56,398 nucleotides of DNA from Sideroxydans sp. GTDB lineage: Bacteria; Pseudomonadota; Gammaproteobacteria; Burkholderiales; Gallionellaceae. This document shows, piece after piece, positions 17,510 through 25,992 of the stretch (position 1 is the stretch's first letter; every line of letters begins with the position of its first letter). Below the pieces are notes generated by a model. It searched no databases. It was not told the origin of the DNA and worked only from the letters and a program-made list of their open reading frames with translations. The stretch spans positions 1-56,398 of the forward strand of contig WOZO01000042.1 of NCBI GenBank assembly GCA_011620315.1, written 5' to 3'. The position numbers and the translations under genes were made by a program.

Positions 17510-18510
17510 CAGTGTTTCTCGGCGAAGGGGTACATGCCCAGCTTGTCCATCAGCGCCCGGTCGCGCTCGACATCCGGGTTGCCGGTGGTCAGCAACTGTT
17601 CGCCGTAGAAGATGGAATTGGCACCGGCCAGGAAGCACAGGGCCTGCACGGCATCGCTCATCTGCTGGCGTCCGGCGGACAGGCGCACGCGCGCGGTGGG
17701 CATGGTGATGCGGGCGACGGCGATGGTGCGCACGAAGTCCAGCGGGTCGATGTCTTCCTGCTGTGCCAGCGGCGTGCCTTCCACCTTGACCAGATTGTTA
17801 ATCGGCACGCTCTCGGGATAGGGTTCCATGTTGGCCAGTTGCGCGATCAGGCCGGCGCGCTGCGTCAGGCTCTCGCCCATGCCCACGATGCCGCCGCTGC
17901 ACACATGCATGCCGGCATTGCGCACGCGTTCCAGCGTGTCGATGCGATCCTGATAGTCGCGCGTGCTGATGATGTCGCCGTAGAATTCCGGCGCGGTGTC
18001 GAGGTTGTGGTTGTAGTAGTCGAGTCCGGCCTGGCGCAACTGCTCGGTCTGCTCGTCATTGAGCATGCCCAGCGTGGCGCAGGTCTCCATGCCCAGCGCC
18101 TTGACCTCTTTCACCATCTCCACCACGGCTGCCATGTCTTCCTTGCTCGGCTCGCGCCAGGCGGCGCCCATGCAGAAGCGGTCGGCACCGGCGTCCTGCG
18201 CGGCCTTGGCCGCTTTGATCACTTCCTGCACTTCCAGCATCTTGCGGTTCTCCACGCCCGCGTCGTGGAACGCGGATTGCGGGCAGTAGCCGCAGTCCTC
18301 GGAACAGCCGCCGGTCTTGATCGACAACAGAGTGGAGAGCTGTACCGCGTTCGGATCGAAATGCTCGCGATGCACTTGCTGCGCCTGGAACAGCAGGTCC
18401 GAGAACGGCAGCTTGAACAGTTCTTCGATGGCTTCCACGCGCCAGCGTTGCGGCGTGGCCAGTGTTTTAGCTTTGGCGGGTCGAACGAGCGTGATGGGCT
18501 GGCTTTGCAT
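17509..18510 (-). CDS. bioB: Biotin synthase BioB
   Basis: BioB inserts sulfur into dethiobiotin by radical-SAM chemistry. The cluster motif CSEDCGYC (C-x3-C-x2-C) is present in [15 protein letters not shown], followed by [10 protein letters not shown] and the conserved YNHNLDT segment. The ATG at 18510 gives 333 residues, close to the family norm. An ATG at 18576 would add 22 residues but overlaps comF. It heads the biotin genes and the long downstream run to rarA. The divergent gap to comF is only 64 bases, so the two promoters must overlap. Confidence 0.95.
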   Translation of the reverse strand: MQSQPITLVRPAKAKTLATPQRWRVEAIEELFKLPFSDLLFQAQQVHREHFDPNAVQLSTLLSIKTGGCSEDCGYCPQSAFHDAGVENRKMLEVQEVIKAAKAAQDAGADRFCMGAAWREPSKEDMAAVVEMVKEVKALGMETCATLGMLNDEQTEQLRQAGLDYYNHNLDTAPEFYGDIISTRDYQDRIDTLERVRNAGMHVCSGGIVGMGESLTQRAGLIAQLANMEPYPESVPINNLVKVEGTPLAQQEDIDPLDFVRTIAVARITMPTARVRLSAGRQQMSDAVQALCFLAGANSIFYGEQLLTTGNPDVERDRALMDKLGMYPFAEKH

Positions 18511-18555
18511 TTTGGTGTTTGCTTTCAGAGGATTCAGCGCTAAATTGCGGCACGC

Positions 18556-18601
18556 ATGTTCGTTGATGGAGATCATGTTGTCAATTTTGACCGCAAAATT
18601 G
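18556..18601 (-). promoter_or_regulatory. Candidate bioB promoter with an adjacent inverted repeat
   Basis: On the minus strand a perfect -35 hexamer TTGACA lies at 18584-18579. Seventeen bases later is a weak -10 (GAACAT, 18561-18556). Overlapping the -35 is a perfect 8-base inverted repeat, CAATTTTG-ACCG-CAAAATTG, at 18582-18601, which also falls in the first codons of comF. It could be an operator for the biotin genes. It does not look like the E. coli BirA site. Confidence 0.35.
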
Positions 18602-19303
18602 CTGAACATCCGCCCATATATTGCCCACTTGCTGCCGACGCAGCCCTGCTTCCTGTGCGGCGCCTCCAGTCACGACGGATTATGCTGCGCCGCCTGCTTC
18701 GGCGATCTGCCTCATCATGCAGGCCCGAGTTGTAGCGTGTGCGCTGCGCCCCTGCCTTCTGGCGGGGTGTGCGGACGCTGCTTGCAGCATCCTCCCGCGT
18801 ACGCTCGCTGTGTCGCGGCATTCCGCTACGAGTTTCCGCTGGACAGTTTGATCAAGGCGCTCAAGTTCGACGAACAATTGATCGTCGCCAACTTTCTCGC
18901 CGACACACTCGCTGCGCGCATCAGCCTCCTCCCCGACTGCCTGCTCGCCTTGCCGCTGCATCCGGCACGTTTGCGCGAACGCGGCTTCAACCAATCGCAG
19001 CTACTCGCCGCGCGCATTGCCCGCACGCTGCAGTTGCCCCTGCTCGCCAACGCGGCATTCCGCGCAAGGGACACACCGCCGCAATCCTCTCTGCCCTGGC
19101 GCGCGCGCCATCGCAACGTGCGCCAGGCCTTCGCATTGGCAGTCGGGTTGGACGTGCGCGACAAACATATCGCCATCGTGGATGACGTGATGACCACCGG
19201 CGCTTCCATCGACGCTTTGGCGCACTTGCTGAAAAAGGCCGGCGCGCGCGAGGTCAGTGCCTGGGTAGCGGCACGCACCATGCCGCATCGGGGAAAGAAC
19301 TAG
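18575..19303 (+). CDS. comF: ComF family phosphoribosyltransferase-like protein
   Basis: A 242-residue ComF/GntX protein. The N-terminal cysteine cluster ([25 protein letters not shown]) forms zinc-binding sites. The C-terminal phosphoribosyltransferase fold carries the PRPP loop [14 protein letters not shown]. Homologues are needed for DNA uptake in transformable bacteria, though many organisms carry it without proven competence. The ATG at 18575 has GGAG four bases upstream. It is divergent from bioB, and its stop TAG shares the palindrome CTAG with the stop of mshN on the other strand. Confidence 0.9.
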   Translation: MLSILTAKLLNIRPYIAHLLPTQPCFLCGASSHDGLCCAACFGDLPHHAGPSCSVCAAPLPSGGVCGRCLQHPPAYARCVAAFRYEFPLDSLIKALKFDEQLIVANFLADTLAARISLLPDCLLALPLHPARLRERGFNQSQLLAARIARTLQLPLLANAAFRARDTPPQSSLPWRARHRNVRQAFALAVGLDVRDKHIAIVDDVMTTGASIDALAHLLKKAGAREVSAWVAARTMPHRGKN

Positions 19304-20352
19304 GGGAGGCTCGCCAGCTTCTGCTGCACAAAGGCCGCCAGCTCGGGCGCAAGGGTATGTGTAGCGAGCGCCTGTTTGTAGGCCAGCTTGGCATCCTCGA
19401 TGCGCGCCAGTGCCTGCAGCGAGATGGCATAACCCACGCGCCACACACCGTTGCGCGGCGATATCTGCAGCGCGATCTGATAATGATTGACCGCCTCCTT
19501 GTGGCGATTCTGTCTTTGCAGCAATGCCGCATAGAACGACTGGTAGTCGGCACTGCCATCCGCAGCAGACAGACGCGCTTGCAATGTGTTCAATGCCTCA
19601 TCCAGCTGCCCGCGCCCGAGCTGCATCCTGGCCAGCGCCATGGCATACGTTAAACGCACCGGCTTCAGCTGCAGGCCGACCTGCAGGAGACGTTCTGCCG
19701 CTGCTTGCTGGCCGTTCTCCTGCAGCAGGGTTGCCATCGCAAGTCGGGCGGCTTCATGGTGTTCATTGGCCTTTATTGCAGCCTCATAAGCGGCCATCGC
19801 CTCGGGCAGCTTGCCCTGCTGTTGCGCTTGCACCCCTTTGCGGTAATCCGCATCAGCGCGCTGCTTGGGGCTGATGTGTTTGAGAGGCTGCGCCGGTTCC
19901 CGATAGGTAATGACAGGCGGACTGCTCGGCGCTTCCTGTTTTGGTTCCGGCAGCGGCTCGGCTGCCATGTCATTCACCAATGGACGCTGCATCACCGATG
20001 GCGTTGCAGTCGGCAGTTCTTTTTCCCGCAGCGACTCGGGCAGCGGCAGCACGCTTAGCTCATAGCTCAGCCGTGTCGCGGGTTCAGACCCCGGCGCTTC
20101 ATTCGAAACCACAACTGCCTCTGCAGCCGGGGAAATGACTCTGCCCTGCACCTCCGGCTCTACACGCGTTTCTTTATGCATCCACATCCATGCGCCCGCG
20201 CCCAGCAATAGCAGCATCCCGGCAGCAAGTGCCAGCGGCTTGAGCCAGTTTCTGCCGGGAAGTGCGGGAACGGCACGGATCTGCGTCTGGTCCGGCGAGG
20301 TGTGTGCACCGCGCTGCTCAAGCTGATTCAAAACCTGATTGATCAGACTCAT
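19300..20352 (-). CDS. mshN: MSHA biogenesis protein MshN (TPR protein)
   Basis: A 350-residue pilus biogenesis protein. It begins MSLINQVLNQLEQRG, a typical MshN opening. One transmembrane segment (about residues 38-58, LKPLALAAGMLLLLGAGAW) is followed by a proline-rich stretch and then TPR repeats from about residue 165 to the end. It is last in the mshI-N half of the locus, where it probably works with the AAA+ protein MshM and the secretin MshL. The ATG at 20352 overlaps the mshM stop by 4 bases. Confidence 0.88.
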   Translation of the reverse strand: MSLINQVLNQLEQRGAHTSPDQTQIRAVPALPGRNWLKPLALAAGMLLLLGAGAWMWMHKETRVEPEVQGRVISPAAEAVVVSNEAPGSEPATRLSYELSVLPLPESLREKELPTATPSVMQRPLVNDMAAEPLPEPKQEAPSSPPVITYREPAQPLKHISPKQRADADYRKGVQAQQQGKLPEAMAAYEAAIKANEHHEAARLAMATLLQENGQQAAAERLLQVGLQLKPVRLTYAMALARMQLGRGQLDEALNTLQARLSAADGSADYQSFYAALLQRQNRHKEAVNHYQIALQISPRNGVWRVGYAISLQALARIEDAKLAYKQALATHTLAPELAAFVQQKLASLP

Positions 20353-21299
20353 GCCCAGACCACCAATGCGATGACGCTCAGCGCCACAGCGATGACCAGC
20401 CCTGACAATGCCCATGGCAGCCAGTCGCGTTTCACTTCCGGGGTGTCTGCGGCGGCCTGCGCCACATGTTTGCTGCCGACCTGCTGACGCCCTTCGGCGA
20501 AAGCCAGCATCAGCGCTTTGTGCGCCAGGATATTGATCAAGCGCGGCGTCCCGCTCGTGACGCGATGCATCTTGCTTACGGCGGATCCGGCGAACAAAGT
20601 TTCGCCCGCGTATCCGGCCACGGCAAGGCGGTGGCGCAAATAGCGCTCCAGCTCGTCTTTGCGCAGGCCTTTCAGTTCGTACTGGAAGCTGATGCGCTGG
20701 CGCAGCTGGCGGACGGAGTGGTGACGCAGCCGCTCGTTCAATTCCGGCTGGCCGAACAGCACCACCTGCAGCAGTTTGCGTTTCTCCGTCTCCAGATTGG
20801 TCAACAGACGCAGTACTTCCAGGCTCTCCAACGGCATCGCCTGCGCCTCATCCAGACAGACCAGCACGCGCTTGCCTTCGCGCGCGAAATTGAGCAAGGC
20901 GCGCGTCAGCTCTTTGAGCAAAAGGTGTTGGTCCACATCGGGGGCCAGCTCGATACGGAATTCGTCCGCCAGCGCCAGCAGCAGGCTGCGCGGCTCCAGA
21001 TAGGGATTGGGCAGATAGGCCGTTACAAAGCGCGTACCCGTTGCTAAACTGCCGGCATCTTGCGTGCCGATCAGTGTCGTCGCCTGCTTGCCCTGGCTCA
21101 GCGTGGAAAGGAATTTGCGGCACAGCAAGGTCTTGCCGTTGCCCACTTCGCCGGTGATCTTGATGAAACCCTCGCCGTTGCGCGCGGCAACCAGCAACGT
21201 GTTAAGACCCTCCTGGTAATTCGTGCAGGCGAAAAAGAAGCTGGTATCCGGTGTCAGCGAAAAAGGGGGCTCGCGCAGTCCGAAGTGCCGCAGATACAT
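20349..21299 (-). CDS. mshM: MSHA biogenesis ATPase MshM (ExeA/GspA-like)
   Basis: A 316-residue AAA ATPase of the ExeA family. It starts MYLRHFGLREPPFSLTPD, has Walker A GEVGNGKTLLCR, Walker B VLVCLDEAQAM and an arginine-rich sensor region, and ends with a transmembrane segment (LVIAVALSVIALVVWA). ExeA-like ATPases help place the secretin in the cell wall. It is separated from mshL by 123 bases that contain a repeat, and overlaps mshN. Confidence 0.9.
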   Translation of the reverse strand: MYLRHFGLREPPFSLTPDTSFFFACTNYQEGLNTLLVAARNGEGFIKITGEVGNGKTLLCRKFLSTLSQGKQATTLIGTQDAGSLATGTRFVTAYLPNPYLEPRSLLLALADEFRIELAPDVDQHLLLKELTRALLNFAREGKRVLVCLDEAQAMPLESLEVLRLLTNLETEKRKLLQVVLFGQPELNERLRHHSVRQLRQRISFQYELKGLRKDELERYLRHRLAVAGYAGETLFAGSAVSKMHRVTSGTPRLINILAHKALMLAFAEGRQQVGSKHVAQAAADTPEVKRDWLPWALSGLVIAVALSVIALVVWA

Positions 21300-21315
21300 C
21301 GGTTTTAACGAGATA

Positions 21316-21376
21316 CTCGCGTAGCGAGGGCATACCGCCCCCCCCGCGCTGCGGGAGAGGGGGAACGGTGGCGGGG
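21316..21376. repeat. C-rich palindromic intergenic repeat, copy 2
   Basis: The mshL-mshM gap holds a hairpin CTCGC-GTA-GCGAG (21316-21328) and a C/G-rich palindrome CCCGC-GCT-GCGGG (21343-21355) followed by a G-run. It resembles the blocks at 10868, 35940 and 44052. It may reduce read-through from mshL into mshM. Confidence 0.55.
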
Positions 21377-21422
21377 GAAATGCACACGATACTGACAGTT
21401 CATTTTCGCTATACCACGTGCG

Positions 21423-23087
21423 TTAACGGGACATGCTCTTGATGCGGTCACGACTGCGCGTAATGTCGTCGGACCAGTCTTTTTCACTGTTCACGACCGT
21501 CGGCTTGATCAGGATCACCAACTCGCGCTTCTGCGAAACTTGACTGGTCTGGCCGAATACCGATTTGGGCAATCCCGGCAGACCTGACTGGTCTTCATAT
21601 GTCGCCTGGCGCATCAAACCGCCGATGGCCACGATCTGGCCATCTTTTGCACGCACGATGCTGTCCGTCTCGGATACCGAACTGGAAGCCAGCGGCAGAT
21701 TCAACACCCCTCCCACACCGCCCACGTCCACCGTCTTGTTGACGGTAGTCACCAGACTGACGGATGGATGCACGTGCAGAATGATCTCGTCGTTCTCGTC
21801 GATACGCGGCGTCACATCCAGCGCGATTCCGGAGAAGAACGGCTGCAGGGTCACGCTGGGCGTGCTGGTGGTGGCCGTGCCGGTGGTGGTGGTGTTCGTC
21901 ACGTTGGTCACAAAGAACTCGTCCGTGCCCACTTTCAGCACCGCCTTCTGGTTGTTCAGCGTGGCGATACGCGGACTGGACAGCACGTGCACATCACCCT
22001 GCGATTCGAGGAAGTTCAGCAAAGCTGCGAAGTTGCTGGTCTGGAAGGCGAGGCCGAACATCGAGCCACCCACTCCGTTTACCGCGGTTGTTATCGCCGC
22101 GCCGGGCGTTGCAGTGATAACCGCATCGCTGATAACTTGGGCAGCGCCATTGACACTTGGCTTAAGCGTTGCGCCGGGGGATAAGACCCCCAAAGATCCG
22201 CTGCTGTTCGTGCCGCCGTTCAGCCTGCCGAAGGTAGACCAGTTAACACCCGACTGGAAGGAATTGTTCAGTTGCACTTCCACGATCTTGGCTTCCAGGA
22301 TCACTTGGCGCTCGATGGAAATCTGCGAAGCCTTGAGATAGGCGGCGACATTCTTCATCTCATCCGCCATCGCGCGCACCACGATCACGCCCGACATCGG
22401 ACTGATCACCACACTGCGGCCTTTCTCGTTGCCGACGATGGCAACCAGCGACTTGCTCAATTCCTCCCAGAAATCGGCACTGCTGGTCATGCTGACCTTG
22501 CTGCTGTCGAGTGCCGTTCCCTGGTTGCTGGTCGAATTGGTGGCCACGCCGTTGGCACCGGTAGTGGAAGTTGGGGTATCCGACACGGAACCGGAGGTCA
22601 CGCGCAAACTGGATTTTCCTTCGCGCTGCCCGGTCAGGTAATTCACATGAAAAATGCGCGTCTGCAGGCCCAGCGGCTGGATATAGATGCGCGTGCCATC
22701 GATCTTGTACTCATAACCATACATCTCGCGGATGGATTCCAGCGCGTCGAATACGGTCACATCTCTCAGGTTGAGCGAGATATTGCCGCCCACATCCGGA
22801 TGCAGCAGCATGCTGTAGCGCGTGCCGGATACGATGGCCATGAACACCTGTTGTGCCGGTGTATTGTTCACCGAAAGATCGAACTTTGCTTCCGAGGCTG
22901 CCGAATCGACAGGCGCAGGCGCAGCGGGCATCGCTGGCAACAGGGCGTCATATACTTCTGTTTGGGTGCTGGCTTTGACCGCCGCATCGAGCTCAGTGTT
23001 GATCTGATCCTTGACGTTCTGGACGGCACCATTCGTTGCACAGCCGGCGAACGCAAACATACTCAGCACGATGAATAATTGCCTCAT
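21423..23087 (-). CDS. mshL: MSHA pilus secretin MshL
   Basis: MshL is the outer-membrane secretin through which the pilus leaves the cell. The 554-residue lipoprotein has the lipobox FAGC at residue 16 and a STN/N0-type domain (AQQVFMAIVSGTRYSMLLHPDVGGNISL, about 80-110). A Ser/Thr/Gly/Asn-rich linker follows. The secretin core has VHVLSSPRIATLNNQKAVLKVG and the C-terminal segment LPGLPKSVFGQTSQVSQKRELVI. It overlaps mshK by 4 bases (ATGA). Confidence 0.93.
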   Translation of the reverse strand: MRQLFIVLSMFAFAGCATNGAVQNVKDQINTELDAAVKASTQTEVYDALLPAMPAAPAPVDSAASEAKFDLSVNNTPAQQVFMAIVSGTRYSMLLHPDVGGNISLNLRDVTVFDALESIREMYGYEYKIDGTRIYIQPLGLQTRIFHVNYLTGQREGKSSLRVTSGSVSDTPTSTTGANGVATNSTSNQGTALDSSKVSMTSSADFWEELSKSLVAIVGNEKGRSVVISPMSGVIVVRAMADEMKNVAAYLKASQISIERQVILEAKIVEVQLNNSFQSGVNWSTFGRLNGGTNSSGSLGVLSPGATLKPSVNGAAQVISDAVITATPGAAITTAVNGVGGSMFGLAFQTSNFAALLNFLESQGDVHVLSSPRIATLNNQKAVLKVGTDEFFVTNVTNTTTTGTATTSTPSVTLQPFFSGIALDVTPRIDENDEIILHVHPSVSLVTTVNKTVDVGGVGGVLNLPLASSSVSETDSIVRAKDGQIVAIGGLMRQATYEDQSGLPGLPKSVFGQTSQVSQKRELVILIKPTVVNSEKDWSDDITRSRDRIKSMSR

Positions 23088-23581
23088 TTTTCACTCCCAT
23101 TCTTTGTATCGTCATCCGCACAGGTCACGGGCTTCTTTTTCGCCTGGGCAGTTTTCTTAATGGGCTTCTTTTTTGCGGGTGGTTTGCGCTCCACCTTGCG
23201 GATCGTCTGCAAACCGCTGCGACCGACACAGGCCAGCTCGGTCTTGGACAGATTCACCGACGGGTACATATGCATCACCTGGCGACCTTCCGGCCCCATC
23301 AGTACCACGCATGTCTCGTTCACAACTGTTAATGTCGCATCGCCGTATTTCTGGCCGACTTCCACTTCCACACCGTTGATAATGGCCGCCTCGCGCTTCA
23401 CGGACAGGATCACAGATTGCAATCCACTCGGCGCAGCGGAAGTTGCTTTGGTATCCACAGCCTTGCCATCCAGCCCCGGCACCAGATCGAATGCCGGACG
23501 CGTTGGATCGTCCAGACCCGCAGCCCATATGCTCATGCCCGGCAGCATGCAGAACAGCAAAGTCGCCGCGAGCCGCTTCAT
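23084..23581 (-). CDS. mshK: MSHA biogenesis protein MshK
   Basis: A 165-residue PilP-like periplasmic protein, probably linking the inner-membrane proteins to the secretin. A signal peptide (MKRLAATLLFCMLPG, cleavage near IWAA) is followed by GLDDPTRP, a conserved MshK start of the mature protein, and a compact beta domain (SVILSVKREAAIINGVEVEVG). The C-terminal 35 residues are very lysine-rich. The ATG at 23581 overlaps the mshJ stop (ATGA); a longer open frame upstream is out of place over mshJ and is rejected. Confidence 0.85.
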   Translation of the reverse strand: MKRLAATLLFCMLPGMSIWAAGLDDPTRPAFDLVPGLDGKAVDTKATSAAPSGLQSVILSVKREAAIINGVEVEVGQKYGDATLTVVNETCVVLMGPEGRQVMHMYPSVNLSKTELACVGRSGLQTIRKVERKPPAKKKPIKKTAQAKKKPVTCADDDTKNGSEK

Positions 23582-24246
23582 ACCTGTAGCCATGTCTTGT
23601 CCAAACTCAGTGTATACAGTGTCAGGGTCAATTCCGCCTGCGGATATTTCACCACGTTCAGGTTCGCCATTCCCCAGAACATCCGGGTCGGAAGTTTTTC
23701 CAGCATCTGCAGATACTGCGTCAGGTCGGCATAGCTGCCGCGCACCGTGATCCTGACCCCGTGTTTGTATATCTGCTTGCCGGTTGCCGTCGCCGGTTGG
23801 GAATCTTTGGCCGCTGGTTCGATAAAGTTCGACACCTGCAAGGTTTCCAGCGAGACCAATTGCAGCCGCCCGTTCTTTACCAGCACCTGTTCCAGCAGAT
23901 GCGCCATGCGTTCGGGCGGCACCAATTTGTCCTGCGTCTCTTTCAGAAAGGTATCGCCTTGCGCGATCCGCTCGCGCAATTGGCGGATACGCTCGCGCTG
24001 CGGCGCATCCTTGTCCGCTTGTTTGGCTTGCAGCAAGGCAGCCAACTGTCCCTGAATCTCTTTCATCTTTTCCTGCTGCTGCACGACTTGCGACGACAGC
24101 CGCTTCTGCTGCTGCAGCAGGGGGTTCAGAAAGAACGAATCGATCATGGCAACCAGTGCAAACGCGACCGCCGCGAAAATCAGAGCGCGTTCGCGCAAAG
24201 ACATGGCGTCGATTTTTGCAACCAATTTGTCCCAGCGCGCCTTCAT
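23578..24246 (-). CDS. mshJ: MSHA biogenesis protein MshJ (PilO-like)
   Basis: A 222-residue inner-membrane protein with one transmembrane segment (about 20-40, RALIFAAVAFALVAMIDSFF) and a periplasmic coiled coil (about 45-95) before a small alpha/beta domain. This is the PilO/GspM layout. Together with the PilM-like MshI and the PilN-like protein it should form the inner-membrane alignment complex. Its start overlaps the stop of the PilN-like gene by one base. Confidence 0.88.
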   Translation of the reverse strand: MKARWDKLVAKIDAMSLRERALIFAAVAFALVAMIDSFFLNPLLQQQKRLSSQVVQQQEKMKEIQGQLAALLQAKQADKDAPQRERIRQLRERIAQGDTFLKETQDKLVPPERMAHLLEQVLVKNGRLQLVSLETLQVSNFIEPAAKDSQPATATGKQIYKHGVRITVRGSYADLTQYLQMLEKLPTRMFWGMANLNVVKYPQAELTLTLYTLSLDKTWLQV

Positions 24247-24872
24247 TATTTTCCACCCTCATCGGCTGCAACGGATCTCAGGCTGAACAACACATATCCG
24301 AGCGGCGGCTGGTTATTGGCCGCATCCGGCAACTTCATCTGCAATGCGGCAAAAGTCTTGCCGCGCATCACCGGCTCGCGATTCATGCGCTGGATATATT
24401 CGGGAAGAAGTTGGGGGTTGACCACTGCACCATGCAGGCTCAGTTGTGCGCCGTCTCCGCCGATGTTGAAACCGGTCAACCACAGCCCTTTGACCGTCTG
24501 GCGCGCGAATGCGCGCAGATATTCCGAATAGCCTTGCGTATTGCCGAACGCGCCGCTCTTGAGCGTCGTCAGCAGTGCTTCCTGCTGGCTTGCCTGCACT
24601 TCCACCATCTGCAATTCATCATTCAGCAGCTGCTGCGCGCGCTGCGGCGAAAACTCGTTGATGTAGTTGACCATGCGCTTTTGCTCCGCCTCATAGCGGA
24701 TATTCATCTCGGCCGTCTGCTTCGCCAGCATTTTCACCTGGTACACGGCGTAACCATAGAACAGCATCGAACCCAGCACGATAAGCAACAGGGCCTGCAG
24801 CATGGTGACAGCGGAAAAATGCTTTTTCTGCTTGAGGAAGACCGGATTGAACAGGTTGATCTGCTGGCTCAT
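24246..24872 (-). CDS. PilN-like MSHA assembly protein
   Basis: A 208-residue protein with the start QQINLFNPVFLKQKKHFS, one transmembrane helix (about 22-45) and a coiled coil before a ferredoxin-like domain. The motif INLFNP is the PilN hallmark that docks on PilM. In Vibrio this part of the locus is annotated as a second MshI protein, so mshI2 is an acceptable name. It overlaps mshI by 4 bases and mshJ by 1. Confidence 0.85.
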   Translation of the reverse strand: MSQQINLFNPVFLKQKKHFSAVTMLQALLLIVLGSMLFYGYAVYQVKMLAKQTAEMNIRYEAEQKRMVNYINEFSPQRAQQLLNDELQMVEVQASQQEALLTTLKSGAFGNTQGYSEYLRAFARQTVKGLWLTGFNIGGDGAQLSLHGAVVNPQLLPEYIQRMNREPVMRGKTFAALQMKLPDAANNQPPLGYVLFSLRSVAADEGGK

Positions 24873-25825
24873 AGCACCTTCTTCTCCAGGCGCAACGCCG
24901 CACCCAGCGCGTGCAGGGCATAGCTGGCATATTCGCTGTCGGCCAACTCCGGCACGCCCTCGATATCCATCCCCTGCGACAGATCGAGCGCTTCAACCGG
25001 CATACCCAGGCTGTTGCCCAGCAACGCAACCAGACCCAATTCTTCCGGCGCGGACACCAACATCCTGTTGATCGAAATATGGTGGAACTGCCGGTCGAAG
25101 TAATCCAGCGAACGCTGCACTTCCAGTTCAACACGATCCCGATACTGCTGGCGCAACATCTCGTCCGCATCCGACAACTGTCCGACCGTTATATCGATCC
25201 TGCGTGCCAGAAACAATTCACCATCGCTGGTGATGGTCAGCAAACCGCCTTCATCATTGAATGACAGCAGCGCCAATCCCCTGCCCTCGGTTTCGTAAAG
25301 CGAGGCGATGTTGCGTTGTGCCGTCTCGGGAATATCGATCACGGACAGGTCTATCTTCGCCTTGTCGAACAGATTGATGCGTTTGCGTATCGTCTCGTTC
25401 GAGGCAGCTACCGCATACAACGATTGCGGACGCTCGCTGCCGTATTTGCCGATGGGGATCTGCAACACATCGATGGTCGCGTCGTCCACATGGTAGTTGA
25501 GTGAATCCTTGATCTTCCAGCGGATGGCCGTCTTCAACTCATCCACCGGCACGTTGGGTGCCTCGACCATCATCATCTGGTATTCGTTGGGGGCGAGCAG
25601 CGTGGTGAAGCGCGCGTTCTCAAGTTGCAACTCCCTGCGTACCCGCTCCAGCGCAGAGGAATTCACTTCGCTCACCGCAAGGAATGCGCAACGCGTGACC
25701 AGCGGACGTGCACCTACATATTTCGCCTGCGCGACATAGACCCCTTTATTACCGAGGGTTACGGCTGTCCAGCCCGCCTCGCGGCTACCGCGCTTGAACA
25801 GTGAAAGAAATTTGGAAAAATCCAT
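24869..25825 (-). CDS. mshI: MSHA biogenesis protein MshI (PilM-like)
   Basis: A 318-residue cytoplasmic actin-fold protein of the PilM type. It begins MDFSKFLSLFKRGSREAGW and includes WKIKDSLNYHVDDATIDVLQIP and SYALHALGAALRLE near the C-terminus, typical of MshI. It should bind the INLFNP motif of the next protein. As the first gene of the mshI-N half it has its own upstream region of 167 bases, with a mshQ terminator, a palindrome and a -35-like element. Confidence 0.88.
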   Translation of the reverse strand: MDFSKFLSLFKRGSREAGWTAVTLGNKGVYVAQAKYVGARPLVTRCAFLAVSEVNSSALERVRRELQLENARFTTLLAPNEYQMMMVEAPNVPVDELKTAIRWKIKDSLNYHVDDATIDVLQIPIGKYGSERPQSLYAVAASNETIRKRINLFDKAKIDLSVIDIPETAQRNIASLYETEGRGLALLSFNDEGGLLTITSDGELFLARRIDITVGQLSDADEMLRQQYRDRVELEVQRSLDYFDRQFHHISINRMLVSAPEELGLVALLGNSLGMPVEALDLSQGMDIEGVPELADSEYASYALHALGAALRLEKKVL

Positions 25826-25835
25826 AATTGGCTCG

Positions 25836-25888
25836 AAGCTAATTCACTAACCCATTGCTGTCAAGGGAATTTCCGGACGACGTCGTCC
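25836..25888 (-). promoter_or_regulatory. Candidate mshI promoter and palindromic operator
   Basis: A perfect TTGACA lies at 25864-25859 on the minus strand, with a weak TAGCTT 17 bases later. This would start the message very near the mshI ATG. Eleven bases upstream of the -35 is a perfect 14-base palindrome, GGACGACGTCGTCC (25875-25888), a plausible operator. Confidence 0.4.
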
Positions 25889-25944
25889 AAATACCCACAC
25901 TTCCCATCCCAATTCGTCGCTTTTCCGACAGCTTAAGTCAAAAC

Positions 25945-25965
25945 GGCCATAAACACCGTATGGCC
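25945..25965 (-). terminator. Probable terminator after mshQ
   Basis: GGCCATA and TATGGCC form a 7-base stem with a 7-base loop, followed on the minus strand by GTTTTGACTT. It lies 28 bases beyond the mshQ stop. The T-run is short, so termination may be partial. Confidence 0.5.
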
Positions 25966-25992
25966 ACCTGACTAAAAGCGGACACTCTTCAA

